NCBI RefSeq assembly: GCF_001440415.1
Contig: NZ_LLYA01000156.1
Location: forward strand, 34,037-98,036
DNA from: Bradyrhizobium retamae
GTDB taxonomy: Bacteria; Pseudomonadota; Alphaproteobacteria; Rhizobiales; Xanthobacteraceae
Length of the DNA stretch: 64,000 bases
Direction: 5' to 3'
The notes under the pieces were generated by a model that saw only the letters and a program-made list of their open reading frames with translations, was not told the DNA's origin and made no database searches. Positions within the stretch are counted from its first letter, which is position 1; every line of letters starts with the position of its first letter. A program made the translations under genes and the position numbers. Below are positions 8,628 to 16,805 of this stretch, one piece after another.

Positions 8628-10570
8628 ACGATCACGGCGACGACGTGCAACCGGAGCTGCCCGGCCGCGCGCGGCGTCGGCTGCGGTCGTCCCGTCTCAT
8701 CCGGTATCTGCTGCTGCAGGCGGTGATCGCCGTCGCCGGCGTCACGGTGCTTCTGCAATCGCTGCCCGGACCTCCCGCGCAATATCAAGTGACGGCCTTT
8801 CAGCTCACCGAAGCCGGCGCCGAGCGGGCGGTGACGCTGCCGTACTTCTCACCGTTGCGGAATGCGATGAACGATCCGCCCCGCTTCAGGGGACACTTCA
8901 TCCGCCCGGCCGACGAAGCCTCGCGGGCCTGGTCGGTGTTCCTGCCGCGTTTCACCAACGGCGTCGAGGTTACCGTCAACGATGTCGTGATCCTCGACAG
9001 CCGACGCGATCCCGCCGCCAACCGCCCCGACCGCAACACGCCGGCGATTGCGGTGATCCCCGCTTCCGTGCTGCGCGATGGCGACAACGCCATCTCGATC
9101 CGGCTGTTCATCTGGGGTCCGATCACAGGCTTCCTCGATCGCATCTGGGTCGGCCCGGACGAAGAGTTGCGCCCGACCTACAATCTCAGAACGCTGGTGT
9201 TCGTGACGTTGCCGGTTGTGTTCTCATCCTGGCAGGCGATTCTGGCGGTCATCCTCGGCATCATGTGGGTGATGCGTCGCCACGAGCCGGCCTACGGCGT
9301 TCTGGCGGCGGCGATGGCCGTGGGTGTCGGCCAGGCGTTCCTGCAAACGCCGATGGGTGAGACGCCGTTTTCCAGGTTCAATGTGATCCTGATTTCCTCC
9401 GCGCCGATCGAAAGCGCACTGGTGCTGGTCTTTGCGCTGCTGCTCTCGGGCTGGAAGTGGCAGCGCTACGCCTGGATCATCTTCATTCCGGGCATCGCAT
9501 TGGCGCTGGCCGGCCTGTTCGGAAATCAGGCGCTGGTGCGCGCCCTCTTTCTGATTCTCGCCGTACCGATGGTCGGCATCTCCCTTCTCATTATGGCCGT
9601 CGTTACCGCGCGATCGGCGCTGCAACGGCAGAACGTCGCGAGCTTCCTGCTCGGCTGCGCGGTCACGATCATGCTGACCTGCTGGATCGTCGACCTGCTC
9701 TCGGTGTTTCAGATGATGCCCAACCGCATCTTCACCGCGCGGCTGTCCTATTCGGCGATGCTGGTCGCGATCGGCGCCGGGCTCACCTGGCGGTTCGCCC
9801 GGGCGCTGAACCAGATCGATGGCTTTGCCGGTCGCCTCGTCACCCAGGTGCGCGAGGCGGAGGAGAAGCTGAAGGCCAGTTTCGCCCGCGAGGAGGAGCG
9901 CGCCCGCGCCGCGGCGCTGGCGCGGGAGCGCACGCGCCTGATGCGCGACCTGCATGACGGGCTCGGCGGCCAGCTCGTAAGCATCGTGGCCTTGAGCGAA
10001 CGCGGCAATGGCAGCGCGGGGATCGGCGAAGCGGCGCGCGCCGCGCTGAAGGATTTGCGCCTCGTCATCGACTCCATGGACGACATCGGCGGCGATCTGA
10101 TGCTGGCGCTGGGCTCCTGGCGCGAACGCGCCATGGCGCAGCTTCGTCCGCATGACATCGCGCTCGACTGGCGCGCGGTCACCGCGCAGGGCCTGCCGGT
10201 TCATCCCGAGCTGCGACCGTGGCACGTCATCCAGATCGTGCGGCTGTTGGATGAAGCGGTGACCAATGCGGTCAAGCACGCCGAGGCGCGGCGCATTACG
10301 GTGAGGATCGAGACACTGGCGGGCGCCGACGGCCTCGAGCGCGGCTGCATCACCGTCGAGGATGACGGCAGGGGGTTTGAGATCGCGCCTGACGGCGGAG
10401 CCGCCGGAGCGGCGAAAACGGCGCGCGGCCTGCGCAACATGCGAAGCCGTGCCGCGCGCTGCGGCGCGGAGCTGGAACTGAGCTCCTGCGCCCAAGGGAC
10501 TAACAAGGGCACGCGCGTGAGGCTGACCTTGCCCCACCGCTTTCCCGACAGCGATGGCGCTGCCGGTTAG
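8624..10570 (+). CDS. Sensor histidine kinase with periplasmic domain and 7TM-type sensor (HisKA_3)
   Basis: Encodes 648 residues from a GTG that overlaps the regulator's stop. One N-terminal helix (about 27-45) precedes a periplasmic beta-rich domain (to about 185), then six or seven membrane helices (about 190-400), an architecture resembling 7TMR-DISM sensors. A coiled coil leads to the HisKA_3 phosphoacceptor box RDLHDGLGGQLVSIVALSE (His at about 444). The HATPase domain has the N-box DEAVTNAVKHAEA and the G1 motif VEDDGRGFEI. It is the NarX-like partner of the LuxR-type regulator encoded just upstream. Confidence 0.92.
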   Translation: MNDHGDDVQPELPGRARRRLRSSRLIRYLLLQAVIAVAGVTVLLQSLPGPPAQYQVTAFQLTEAGAERAVTLPYFSPLRNAMNDPPRFRGHFIRPADEASRAWSVFLPRFTNGVEVTVNDVVILDSRRDPAANRPDRNTPAIAVIPASVLRDGDNAISIRLFIWGPITGFLDRIWVGPDEELRPTYNLRTLVFVTLPVVFSSWQAILAVILGIMWVMRRHEPAYGVLAAAMAVGVGQAFLQTPMGETPFSRFNVILISSAPIESALVLVFALLLSGWKWQRYAWIIFIPGIALALAGLFGNQALVRALFLILAVPMVGISLLIMAVVTARSALQRQNVASFLLGCAVTIMLTCWIVDLLSVFQMMPNRIFTARLSYSAMLVAIGAGLTWRFARALNQIDGFAGRLVTQVREAEEKLKASFAREEERARAAALARERTRLMRDLHDGLGGQLVSIVALSERGNGSAGIGEAARAALKDLRLVIDSMDDIGGDLMLALGSWRERAMAQLRPHDIALDWRAVTAQGLPVHPELRPWHVIQIVRLLDEAVTNAVKHAEARRITVRIETLAGADGLERGCITVEDDGRGFEIAPDGGAAGAAKTARGLRNMRSRAARCGAELELSSCAQGTNKGTRVRLTLPHRFPDSDGAAG

Positions 10571-10589
10571 CATGCACATTTTTAGTTAC

Positions 10590-10657
10590 GCGTTTTCTTT
10601 ACGCGAACCGGTGCCACCCACGGATCAAGTCCGAGGGCATGCTTCGCTTGAAAACGC
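10590..10657. repeat. Dispersed palindromic repeat, GCGTTTTC...GAAAACGC family (copy 1)
   Basis: The outer arms GCGTTTTC (10590) and GAAAACGC (10650) enclose TTTACGCGAACCGGTGCCAC. Two other copies in the window, near 19413 and 39315, share the same core (acgcgttttcttNacgcgaa...cgct-gaaaacgc). It lies just after the histidine kinase gene and next to the convergent stop of the secreted protein. Confidence 0.75.
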
Positions 10658-10663
10658 ATTGCC

Positions 10664-10969
10664 TCAGCGGCGGCCGACGCGGTTCACCGGGCCACCGCGG
10701 TTCATCGGCGTGCCGGGACGAACACCGACGCCCCGAACTCCGACGCCGACAGCGCCGACGCCGACACGGGCAACGCCAACGACCGGTGTCACGACCGCAG
10801 CCGCTGCAACCGGCGTCGGGCGCGCGACGCAGCCCTTCGGCACGCCAACCGTCTTGCAATAAACCACTGCAGCCTGGGCAGAGCCTACGCCGCCGACTGC
10901 AAAGGAAGCTACGGCCGAAAACGCCGCGAGCGTCAGACCTGCGCTCAGCCAACCTGTCTTCTTCAACAT
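10664..10969 (-). CDS. Secreted Val/Gly-rich protein, function unknown
   Basis: Encodes 101 residues with a long signal peptide (MLKKTGWLSAGLTLAAFSAV to about AQA). The mature part opens with a likely disulfide pair (VVYCKTVGVPKGCVARP), then becomes a Val/Gly repeat (VGVGAVGVGVRGVGV) and a Pro/Asn/Arg tail. Nothing enzymatic is seen. The spaced Cys pair after the signal peptide and the simple repeat suggest a structural cell-envelope protein, which is inference. It is monocistronic. Confidence 0.7.
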   Translation of the reverse strand: MLKKTGWLSAGLTLAAFSAVASFAVGGVGSAQAAVVYCKTVGVPKGCVARPTPVAAAAVVTPVVGVARVGVGAVGVGVRGVGVRPGTPMNRGGPVNRVGRR

Positions 10970-11206
10970 GTCATCTCTCCCGAATTGGGCGTGCAGCTCT
11001 TTGCGATGTGCCGATCGGTCACCGCAGCCGACGCGAGATGTACATGGTCCATCGAGGTGCCCGGCAACATCCCATGAAAATGGTGTGGGTGCGCGCGGGG
11101 TGATTTGCGACCCGCTTTCGACGCCATGAACATGGCATGGACCGCCGGCGCAACCTCGACGAGTTTTCGCGCGCTTTCAATCTCCATTCTCGTCAAAAGG
11201 TGATCC

Positions 11207-11449
11207 ATGATGAAATCCATTCATGCCGTGGCCGCGACCGCAGCCCTGATCCTGTCGCTCGGCGCAGGCTCGCTGGCTCAGGCGCAATCCGGCCCCACTC
11301 CCCAGGAGCAGATGGCCTGCCGTTCGGATGCCGGAAAATTCTGCGCCGAGCATATCGGCAAGCCGCCGCAGATGAATGCCTGCCTGAAGGCGAACAAGAC
11401 GAAGCTGTCGGATGGCTGCCGCAAGGTGGTGGAAGCGCGCGGCGGCTAA
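11207..11449 (+). CDS. Cysteine-rich repeat secreted protein
   Basis: Encodes 80 residues. A signal peptide (MMKSIHAVAATAALILSLGA, ending at AQAQ) precedes a short domain with four cysteines (MACRSDAGKFCAEH...MNACLKANKTKLSDGC). The C-x6-C...C-x11-C spacing with LS before the last Cys matches the cysteine-rich repeat family (PF00839-like) of short periplasmic proteins. The role is unknown. AGGTG lies upstream of the tandem ATG codons at 11207/11210. Confidence 0.75.
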   Translation: MMKSIHAVAATAALILSLGAGSLAQAQSGPTPQEQMACRSDAGKFCAEHIGKPPQMNACLKANKTKLSDGCRKVVEARGG

Positions 11450-11498
11450 GGCGTAATGATTAGTTTGATTTGACTGAGCGGCACGATCCGCCCGCGTT

Positions 11499-11632
11499 CC
11501 CCGGATGCTGCGCAGCGCGCCGCACCTAGTGGCGTGGTGCGCTGCTGATCCGGGGTCCACCACGCGCCAGTGGTCCCGGCTCTGCGGTGCAGCGTTTCAC
11601 GCTGCACGGCGTCCGGGACACGGATACCCCGT
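11499..11632. repeat. Composite palindromic repeat region
   Basis: CCCCGGAT (11499) pairs with ATCCGGGG (11548) around GCTGCGCAGCGCGCC..., followed by a perfect GTGCAGCGT-TTC-ACGCTGCAC hairpin at 11587-11607. These blocks look like dispersed Bradyrhizobium intergenic repeats rather than a gene. They fill the gap between two convergent genes and could end transcription from both sides. Confidence 0.65.
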
Positions 11633-11649
11633 TCGCAGGAAGCGATCGA

Positions 11650-12357
11650 TCAATCCTGATCGAACAACCTGATCCGGGGCATTTCGATTCGTGCCGGCTC
11701 GCCGGCGAACGCTTCTTCGCGGATGATGATGCGCCGCGGCTCGGTTGCTTCGCGGACCTGCGCCTCGACCCCCTCGAGGTCCTGCCCTCGAGGCTGCTGG
11801 AAGCGGCGCTTGTCGGCCCAGCGCTGGCGCCGCTCGGCGCGCCGCTGTTCGGCGGCAGCGCGTTTGAGATCGGCATCACGCGCCTTGGCAAACGCCTCCT
11901 GGGGCGCAGCAGCCTTCTCCGGCGGAGCAGTGTTTTCGCCGGCCTGTTCGGCGGGCTTCGAGGGTTTCGGCGGTGGCGGTACAGGTTGAGCGGCCGCTGC
12001 GTTATTGGCCGTCTTCTCTTCGGTGGAAGCATTATTGGCAGCCGGCGCTGCCGCCGCCGTTTGCGGCTGTGGTTGCGTTTGCGGCTGTAATGGCTGCGTC
12101 TGTTGGGGCTGCGTTTGCGGCTGCTCCTGGGCAGGCGCGGTATTGGCCGCAGCCGCCGTCGCCGCGAGATAGGGCACCGGCTGCGATGGCTCCGTCGAGA
12201 CCGGTATCGGCTCCGCTGACATCCGGCGTTCCAGTTTCGAGATCACCTGCGTCGGCGGGCTGACGATGTTGGCAGCCAGGTATCCACCGCCGAGACCGGC
12301 GGCGACCGCGACGACCACGGTTCCTGCCCCCGCAAAAAAGGCCGTTGATGCGCGCAT
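11650..12357 (-). CDS. Membrane-anchored Pro/Gln/Ala-rich protein, possible general-stress protein
   Basis: Encodes 235 residues. One N-terminal membrane helix (FAGAGTVVVAVAAGLGGGYL) is followed by a long Gln/Pro/Thr/Ala-rich region and a charged, Arg-rich C-terminal third. No catalytic motif is evident. It resembles an envelope-tethered disordered protein. The ATG at 12357 has GAGGGAG seven bases upstream, so it is preferred to the in-frame TTG at 12363. A sequence matching the EcfG general-stress promoter lies 27 bases upstream of the start codon, so stress regulation is the best clue to its role. Confidence 0.75.
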   Translation of the reverse strand: MRASTAFFAGAGTVVVAVAAGLGGGYLAANIVSPPTQVISKLERRMSAEPIPVSTEPSQPVPYLAATAAAANTAPAQEQPQTQPQQTQPLQPQTQPQPQTAAAAPAANNASTEEKTANNAAAAQPVPPPPKPSKPAEQAGENTAPPEKAAAPQEAFAKARDADLKRAAAEQRRAERRQRWADKRRFQQPRGQDLEGVEAQVREATEPRRIIIREEAFAGEPARIEMPRIRLFDQD

Positions 12358-12383
12358 CTGCAAACTCCCTCATCCACGCCGGC

Positions 12384-12408
12384 AACGCGTGGGGTAGGGC
12401 GATGTTCC
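12384..12408 (-). promoter_or_regulatory. Putative EcfG-type (general stress) promoter
   Basis: On the reverse strand this reads GGAAC-N16-CGTT, exactly the -35/-10 consensus and spacing described for alphaproteobacterial EcfG sigma factors. The -10 lies 27 bases before the ATG at 12357, with the GAGGGAG ribosome site in between, as expected for a real promoter. A random match is possible, since about one is expected per window on both strands with two spacings. Confidence 0.6.
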
Positions 12409-12464
12409 GGTGCGGCGTTGGGTGTAGGAGTTCTGCGGAACCAGCGACCGATGCAGATCGCCGC

Positions 12465-13172
12465 TCAGATCATTGCGGCGACTTTTTCCAGCCCGATGAT
12501 GCGGGCAAGCGAGCGCACTTCGCTCTTCTGGTCCTCACGCAACTGGAACAGCAGCGGCATCGCCGCCGATTTCAATTGCTGGACTTCCGCGGACTCTGGA
12601 TCGATGGGCACGCCCGTCGCATTCGGGTTGGCCTGCCGGCCCGCATGAATCTTGCGGGCAACGGCGCGCAGCGCGGTCTCTACGGGAGGCCAGTAGTACT
12701 CTTGCGATGCCGTCAGTTTCAGGCGGTCCTTGATGCCGGCGATCTGGCCATCGCTCAATAGCGTGTAGCTCTTCTGCGGCTGGGGCTTGGCTGCGGCCTT
12801 GGGCTTTGCGGGCGCAGGCGCCGTGCTCGGCGCGACGGTGGACGTCGTGGGCGGGACGGTCGGAGCCGCGATTTCCTTTGGCATGGCCATATCGACTGGT
12901 GACGTCGAGGCATAGGCCCGGCGCAGCGACTCGTTCAGCGCGGGATCCCTGGGCTGGGGCTCAACCGCGGCGGTGGCGTAGCTTAGGACCGCCAGGCGAT
13001 CCTTTTTGCCTTCCTTGTTCGAGACCGGAGCCTGGACGGAGGAAGCCGACGCCAGTTCGAACCGGGCGGCAGGCACGCTGTCGCGGCCGACAATGGCGGT
13101 GACGGCGGCGCCGGCCACGAGAAAACAGATCAGCGCGACAATCGTCATAGTCTTGGTCAAAAAGGTCTCCAT
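12465..13172 (-). CDS. Membrane-anchored protein with Spy/CpxP-like (LTxxQ) C-terminal domain, hypothetical
   Basis: Encodes 235 residues. An N-terminal helix (MTIVALICFLVAGAAVTAIV) anchors or exports the protein. An Ala/Pro/Lys-rich linker runs to about residue 145. The C-terminal 90 residues (GQIAGIKDRLKLTASQEYYW...LRAVARKIHA...) contain an LTxxQ-like motif and helical content similar to Spy/CpxP periplasmic chaperone-type domains. That likeness is a pattern judgement only. It is transcribed in the same direction as the gene at 11650 with its own 107-bp gap. Confidence 0.7.
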   Translation of the reverse strand: METFLTKTMTIVALICFLVAGAAVTAIVGRDSVPAARFELASASSVQAPVSNKEGKKDRLAVLSYATAAVEPQPRDPALNESLRRAYASTSPVDMAMPKEIAAPTVPPTTSTVAPSTAPAPAKPKAAAKPQPQKSYTLLSDGQIAGIKDRLKLTASQEYYWPPVETALRAVARKIHAGRQANPNATGVPIDPESAEVQQLKSAAMPLLFQLREDQKSEVRSLARIIGLEKVAAMI

Positions 13173-13290
13173 TCCCGCCGACGTTTGGCCCTTTTGCTGA
13201 AAACTGGATGATAATTGAGGCTATACGATGCCAATCGCCGCGCCGACGCGGTCGAAAAGATGGGGAAAAAGTCCCAAAATTGTCCCGGAA

Positions 13291-13536
13291 TCAGGCCGCT
13301 GCGGCCAATTCATACGCCTCCTGGATATCGGCGACGATATCGGAGGCTTCCCACAGGGCGTCGGGGGCGACCTGCTGCAGGGTGACGGTCCAGTTGCACT
13401 TGCGGTTGCGCGGCATGCTGACGACGTCGAATTCGATACCGCGGCACAGCGGATGCCGATCGAGCGCAAACATCACCCGGCGCCGGATCTCGTCGAGGGT
13501 TGCCGGGGTTTTGGCAAAATACCGGTCGAAATCCAT
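13291..13536 (-). CDS. Conserved hypothetical protein, 81 residues
   Basis: Starts MDFDRYFAKTPATLDEIRRR, with GAAAGGGG about six bases before the ATG at 13536. An in-frame GTG/ATG further upstream lacks such a site. The protein is soluble and mixed alpha/beta (CRGIEFDVVSMPRNRKCNWT, then a helical C-terminus DIVADIQEAYELAAAA). No family is recognised. It is divergent from the membrane protein at 13685 across a gap that contains a perfect CtrA-type box. Confidence 0.65.
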   Translation of the reverse strand: MDFDRYFAKTPATLDEIRRRVMFALDRHPLCRGIEFDVVSMPRNRKCNWTVTLQQVAPDALWEASDIVADIQEAYELAAAA

Positions 13537-13611
13537 TCCATACCCCTTTCGATTTGCCGTCCGACCGTGGCGGCGGACCATCGTCTGGGGCTATTGTTGG
13601 GGCCGATATGG

Positions 13612-13626
13612 TTAACGGCGCGTTAA
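13612..13626. promoter_or_regulatory. CtrA-type box, TTAA-N7-TTAA
   Basis: TTAACGGCGCGTTAA matches the full CtrA recognition motif TTAA-N7-TTAA exactly. It lies 76 bases upstream of the gene starting at 13536 (-) and 59 bases upstream of the gene at 13685 (+). CtrA is the cell-cycle response regulator of alphaproteobacteria. Whether it binds here is inference. Confidence 0.5.
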
Positions 13627-13684
13627 GCCTTCGGAATGGCAAGGGCCGGGACCCGAGCAAACGGCGGAGCGGAATAGCCCGGGC

Positions 13685-14335
13685 ATGGCTGAAGCGACAT
13701 CCCAGACGACGTCGGTCGCCACCGGGCCATCGGTTCGCCCCGCGCTGGTGGCGGCGATCGCGATTTCAGCCTTCACGCTGTCGATCGCGACGTTCGAACT
13801 GTCGATGGCGGACTGGCCCTCCGGCTTCGTCCTGCTTGTCGTCGTGCCGCTGGTCGCCCTGGTGTTCTTCGCCTGCCTGGTGTGGTCGGCTTCGCTGCTC
13901 CCCAGGATCCGAACCAGTGGCGCGAAGTTCGCCCTCCCCTTCCTGATCTGCGCGCTGACGCTCTCCATTCTCGCCTACGCCCCGCTGCACCAGGTCGCCC
14001 TCCAGCAGAATTTCCGCTGGCACCGGGCCGACCGCGAACAGATCGTGGCGCGCATCAAAGCCGGCGAGCTGAAACCTAACGTCTCCTACAACAAGAACCT
14101 GGTTGCGCTCGGCGACCGCGAGCCAAATGTTTCCGTCGGCAACGACATCGTCGTCGACGGGACGGAAGAAGGCACCTATGTGCTGTTTTTGACCTCACGC
14201 GGCCTGAAGCACTATTTCACCGGCTTCCTGCACGTGCCTCCGGGCGGCGATCCCAAAAACTTCTTCGAATTCGCCGACAAGTCGCCGAGCCGGCTCGAGC
14301 GCTACGACGAGAATTGGTATTTCGTGGCGAATTAA
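13685..14335 (+). CDS. Integral membrane protein, hypothetical
   Basis: Encodes 216 residues with three predicted membrane helices in the first half (ALVAAIAISAFTLSIATFEL; FVLLVVVPLVALVFFACLVW; PFLICALTLSILAYAPLH). A soluble C-terminal domain of about 110 residues is rich in beta strands (VSVGNDIVVDGTEEGTYVLF...HYFTGFLHVPPGGD). I recognise no family. Its stop overlaps the stop of the convergent DMT transporter by four bases. A CtrA-type box sits in its promoter region. Confidence 0.75.
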   Translation: MAEATSQTTSVATGPSVRPALVAAIAISAFTLSIATFELSMADWPSGFVLLVVVPLVALVFFACLVWSASLLPRIRTSGAKFALPFLICALTLSILAYAPLHQVALQQNFRWHRADREQIVARIKAGELKPNVSYNKNLVALGDREPNVSVGNDIVVDGTEEGTYVLFLTSRGLKHYFTGFLHVPPGGDPKNFFEFADKSPSRLERYDENWYFVAN

Positions 14336-15240
14336 GTCGCATTCGCCCGGAGTGCCCCGCCGGTGATGGTGCCAAGCGCGATGCCGCCGATGATCAGCGC
14401 CATCGCCAGAAACAGCGAAGGCTCCAGCGGCTCGTTCAGGATGGCGGTGGCGCTGACGATGCCGAGCAGCGGCGTCGCCAGCAGGCACAGCGAGGTGGTG
14501 ACGGCCGGCAGGCTGCGGTTCACCATCGTCATCGCCCAGTTGGCGAATGCGGTGCAGACGATGCCGCTATAGAGCATCAGGGCGGCAAGGCGCCATGTCC
14601 ACGCGATCTGCGGCCGGCCTTCCGCGAACCACGCGATTAGCGACAGCAGTGCCGCCGCCAGCAGCACCTGCCAGAACACGAGCTGAAAGGGCGTCGATAT
14701 CCATTTGTGGGCCCTGACATAGACGATGTTGCCGGCCCAGCAGAACGCGGCAATCAAAATCAGGCCGCTGCCGAACAGCGCGTTGCGGTCAGCCCAGTTC
14801 AGCGCCTGCGGATTGAAGATGACCGCGAGGCCCGCCAGGCCGCAGCCGATACCGATCGCGCGCCGGCGGGTGATGTGCTCCGACAGAAACATGGCTGCTC
14901 CGATCGCGACCCATAGCGGCGTCGTATAGCCAAGCACGATCGCCCTGCCCGCCGGCACGAATTGCAGCCCGGCCGCCACCAGCGCGGAAAACGCCACCAG
15001 ATGCAGAATCGAGGTGCAGAACACGACCGGCAAATCGCCGCGCTTCGGCACGATGAACGTCCCCTGCGCCCACAACATCGGCGCCAGCGTCGCGGCGGCG
15101 ATCATGCAGCGCAGCGCCGTCGCCCATAGCGGGGACACGTCGTGCACGATTATCTTCGTCACCGGCCAGTTGGTCCCCCACGCGAACACGACGCCGGCAA
15201 GCAGCGCCGCCGCGCTGCGGGTTGAAAGTCCACTGGCCAT
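14332..15240 (-). CDS. DMT-superfamily (EamA) transporter
   Basis: Encodes 302 residues with ten hydrophobic helices in two EamA repeats (first ending near residue 140). Family features include VVFAWGTNWPVTKIIVHDVS near the N-terminus and VVTTSLCLLATPLLGIVSA near the end. EamA proteins export metabolites such as amino acids. The gene is divergent from a MocR/PdxR-type regulator over an inverted repeat, which suggests it exports or imports the amino acid or vitamer sensed by that regulator. The ATG at 15240 is preferred to an in-frame GTG at 15249. Confidence 0.85.
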   Translation of the reverse strand: MASGLSTRSAAALLAGVVFAWGTNWPVTKIIVHDVSPLWATALRCMIAAATLAPMLWAQGTFIVPKRGDLPVVFCTSILHLVAFSALVAAGLQFVPAGRAIVLGYTTPLWVAIGAAMFLSEHITRRRAIGIGCGLAGLAVIFNPQALNWADRNALFGSGLILIAAFCWAGNIVYVRAHKWISTPFQLVFWQVLLAAALLSLIAWFAEGRPQIAWTWRLAALMLYSGIVCTAFANWAMTMVNRSLPAVTTSLCLLATPLLGIVSATAILNEPLEPSLFLAMALIIGGIALGTITGGALRANAT

Positions 15241-15287
15241 CTCGAACACGCCCCGTCATAAGCCGCTCGGCATTGCCTAGCCCTTCA

Positions 15288-15311
15288 ACTGGCTCTAATG
15301 AAAGAACCAGT
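15288..15311. promoter_or_regulatory. Inverted-repeat operator candidate between DMT transporter and MocR regulator
   Basis: ACTGGCTC-N8-GAACCAGT is an interrupted inverted repeat matching at 7 of 8 arm positions. It lies in the 83-bp gap between the two divergent start codons, 13 bases before the regulator's ATG. MocR-family regulators bind repeats of this kind in divergent promoters, so autoregulation plus control of the transporter is likely. Confidence 0.6.
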
Positions 15312-15323
15312 TTTTACGATTGA

Positions 15324-16778
15324 ATGGGGCCAGTTGTGGACGACCTGATTCCCGGAATGCTGCATCTGGCGCGCGACAACGGCGCGACCTTGACGCGCCA
15401 GCTCACCGACCAGTTGCGGCACCTCATCACGGAAGGACGCCTCGCGCCCGGCCAGCGCCTGCCCTCGAGCCGGCAACTGGCGCAATCGCTCGCCCTCTCA
15501 CGCAACACCGTCTCGTTTGCGATCGAGCAATTGGCCGCGGAAGGCTATCTCTCGCTCTCCGCCGGACGCCGTCCGGTCGTCGCCGAAGGCCTGTCGCTCG
15601 ATCGCCGCAAGATGTCGCCGCGAAGCAGCCGGTCCGGAAGCGAGCGGATAGGCCTGTCGTCCTGGGCGCGCGGCCTGCAGCGGGCGGGCTGGCCGCCTGT
15701 TCACGACGGACGGCCGCGGCCGTTTCAACCCGGGCTGGCGGACGAGCGCGAGTTTCCGCACGATGTGTGGAGCCGCTGCCTGCGGCGCGCGGCGCGAAAC
15801 GCACCGCTACGCCGCGACCGGCCCATCAACCATCGACCGCTGCAGGAAGCGCTGCTCGGGCATCTCGTGGTTCATCGCGGCATCAAAGCCAAGGCCAATC
15901 AGATATTGATCGCACCGACGGCGCAATCCGGTCTGACGCTGATAGCAGATGCGCTGCTCGAGCGCCGCGATCACGCCTGGATCGAAAGCCCGGGCTATGG
16001 CGGCGCCAACGTTGCATTGCATGCCGCCGGCGCCATCGTTTCCGCCATACCGCTCGACGCGCAAGGCATGGCCGTCTCATCCCGCAAGGAGGCGCCGCGG
16101 CTGATCTTCGTCACGCCGTCGCATCAATATCCGACCGGCCGGCTGATGCCGATCGGCCGCCGTCTCGAACTGCTGCGTTTCGCCGAAGCCACGGGCGCTT
16201 GCATCATCGAGGACGACTACGACGGCGAATTTCACTATGAGGCCCGCCCGGTGGCCGCCTTGCAGGGGCTCGCAACATCGCCGCGCGTGTTCTATCTCGG
16301 CACCTTTTCGAAGGCAACGTATGCGGACATTCGCTTCGGTTACCTCGTCGTCCCGGAAGCACTGATCGGTCACTTCGAACTGGCGCAGCGCCACATGGGA
16401 ATGCTGACGTCGATTACCATGCAGGACGCGCTGGCCGAGTTCATCGCATCCGGCGCTTATCTCGGCCACATCAGAAGGATGACGCGGCTCTACAAGGGCC
16501 GGCGCGACCGCATGCTGCAGGCGCTTGCCGCGGAAGCCGGCGACCGTCTCGCGATCGAAGCCCCGGCCGGCGGCATGCAATTGCTGGCAAGGTGCAGCGG
16601 GCCGGCAAACGACCGGCAGTTGTCGGCGCGCCTGCTCGACGCCGGCGTCGCCAGCCGGCCGTTATCGAGCATGCTGTATCACAAGACCAACGAGCAGGGC
16701 CTGTTTCTCGGCTTTGCGGCATGGAATGAAAAAGAGATCGATCAGGCGGCGCGCATCCTTGGTCGAAACCTGCGTTGA
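15324..16778 (+). CDS. MocR/PdxR-family transcriptional regulator (GntR HTH plus aminotransferase domain)
   Basis: Encodes 484 residues. Residues about 14-75 form a GntR winged helix (LTRQLTDQLRHLITEGRLAP, SRQLAQSLALSRNTV). Residues from about 110 onward form a fold-type I aminotransferase domain, with Asp/Tyr in EDDYDGEFHYE and the PLP lysine in YLGTFSKATYADIRFGY. MocR proteins bind PLP, and sometimes an amino acid, and act on nearby genes. The neighbour is the divergent DMT transporter, with an inverted repeat between them. The exact effector (PLP, GABA, taurine, etc.) is not evident. Confidence 0.9.
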   Translation: MGPVVDDLIPGMLHLARDNGATLTRQLTDQLRHLITEGRLAPGQRLPSSRQLAQSLALSRNTVSFAIEQLAAEGYLSLSAGRRPVVAEGLSLDRRKMSPRSSRSGSERIGLSSWARGLQRAGWPPVHDGRPRPFQPGLADEREFPHDVWSRCLRRAARNAPLRRDRPINHRPLQEALLGHLVVHRGIKAKANQILIAPTAQSGLTLIADALLERRDHAWIESPGYGGANVALHAAGAIVSAIPLDAQGMAVSSRKEAPRLIFVTPSHQYPTGRLMPIGRRLELLRFAEATGACIIEDDYDGEFHYEARPVAALQGLATSPRVFYLGTFSKATYADIRFGYLVVPEALIGHFELAQRHMGMLTSITMQDALAEFIASGAYLGHIRRMTRLYKGRRDRMLQALAAEAGDRLAIEAPAGGMQLLARCSGPANDRQLSARLLDAGVASRPLSSMLYHKTNEQGLFLGFAAWNEKEIDQAARILGRNLR

Positions 16779-16805
16779 GACACGCTGAGGACATTGCGTG
16801 AAGAA

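Noticed and set aside
10963..11220. 85-residue reverse frame upstream of the Val/Gly-rich protein
   Set aside because: No ribosome site or recognisable composition, and it overlaps the start of the Cys-rich repeat gene.
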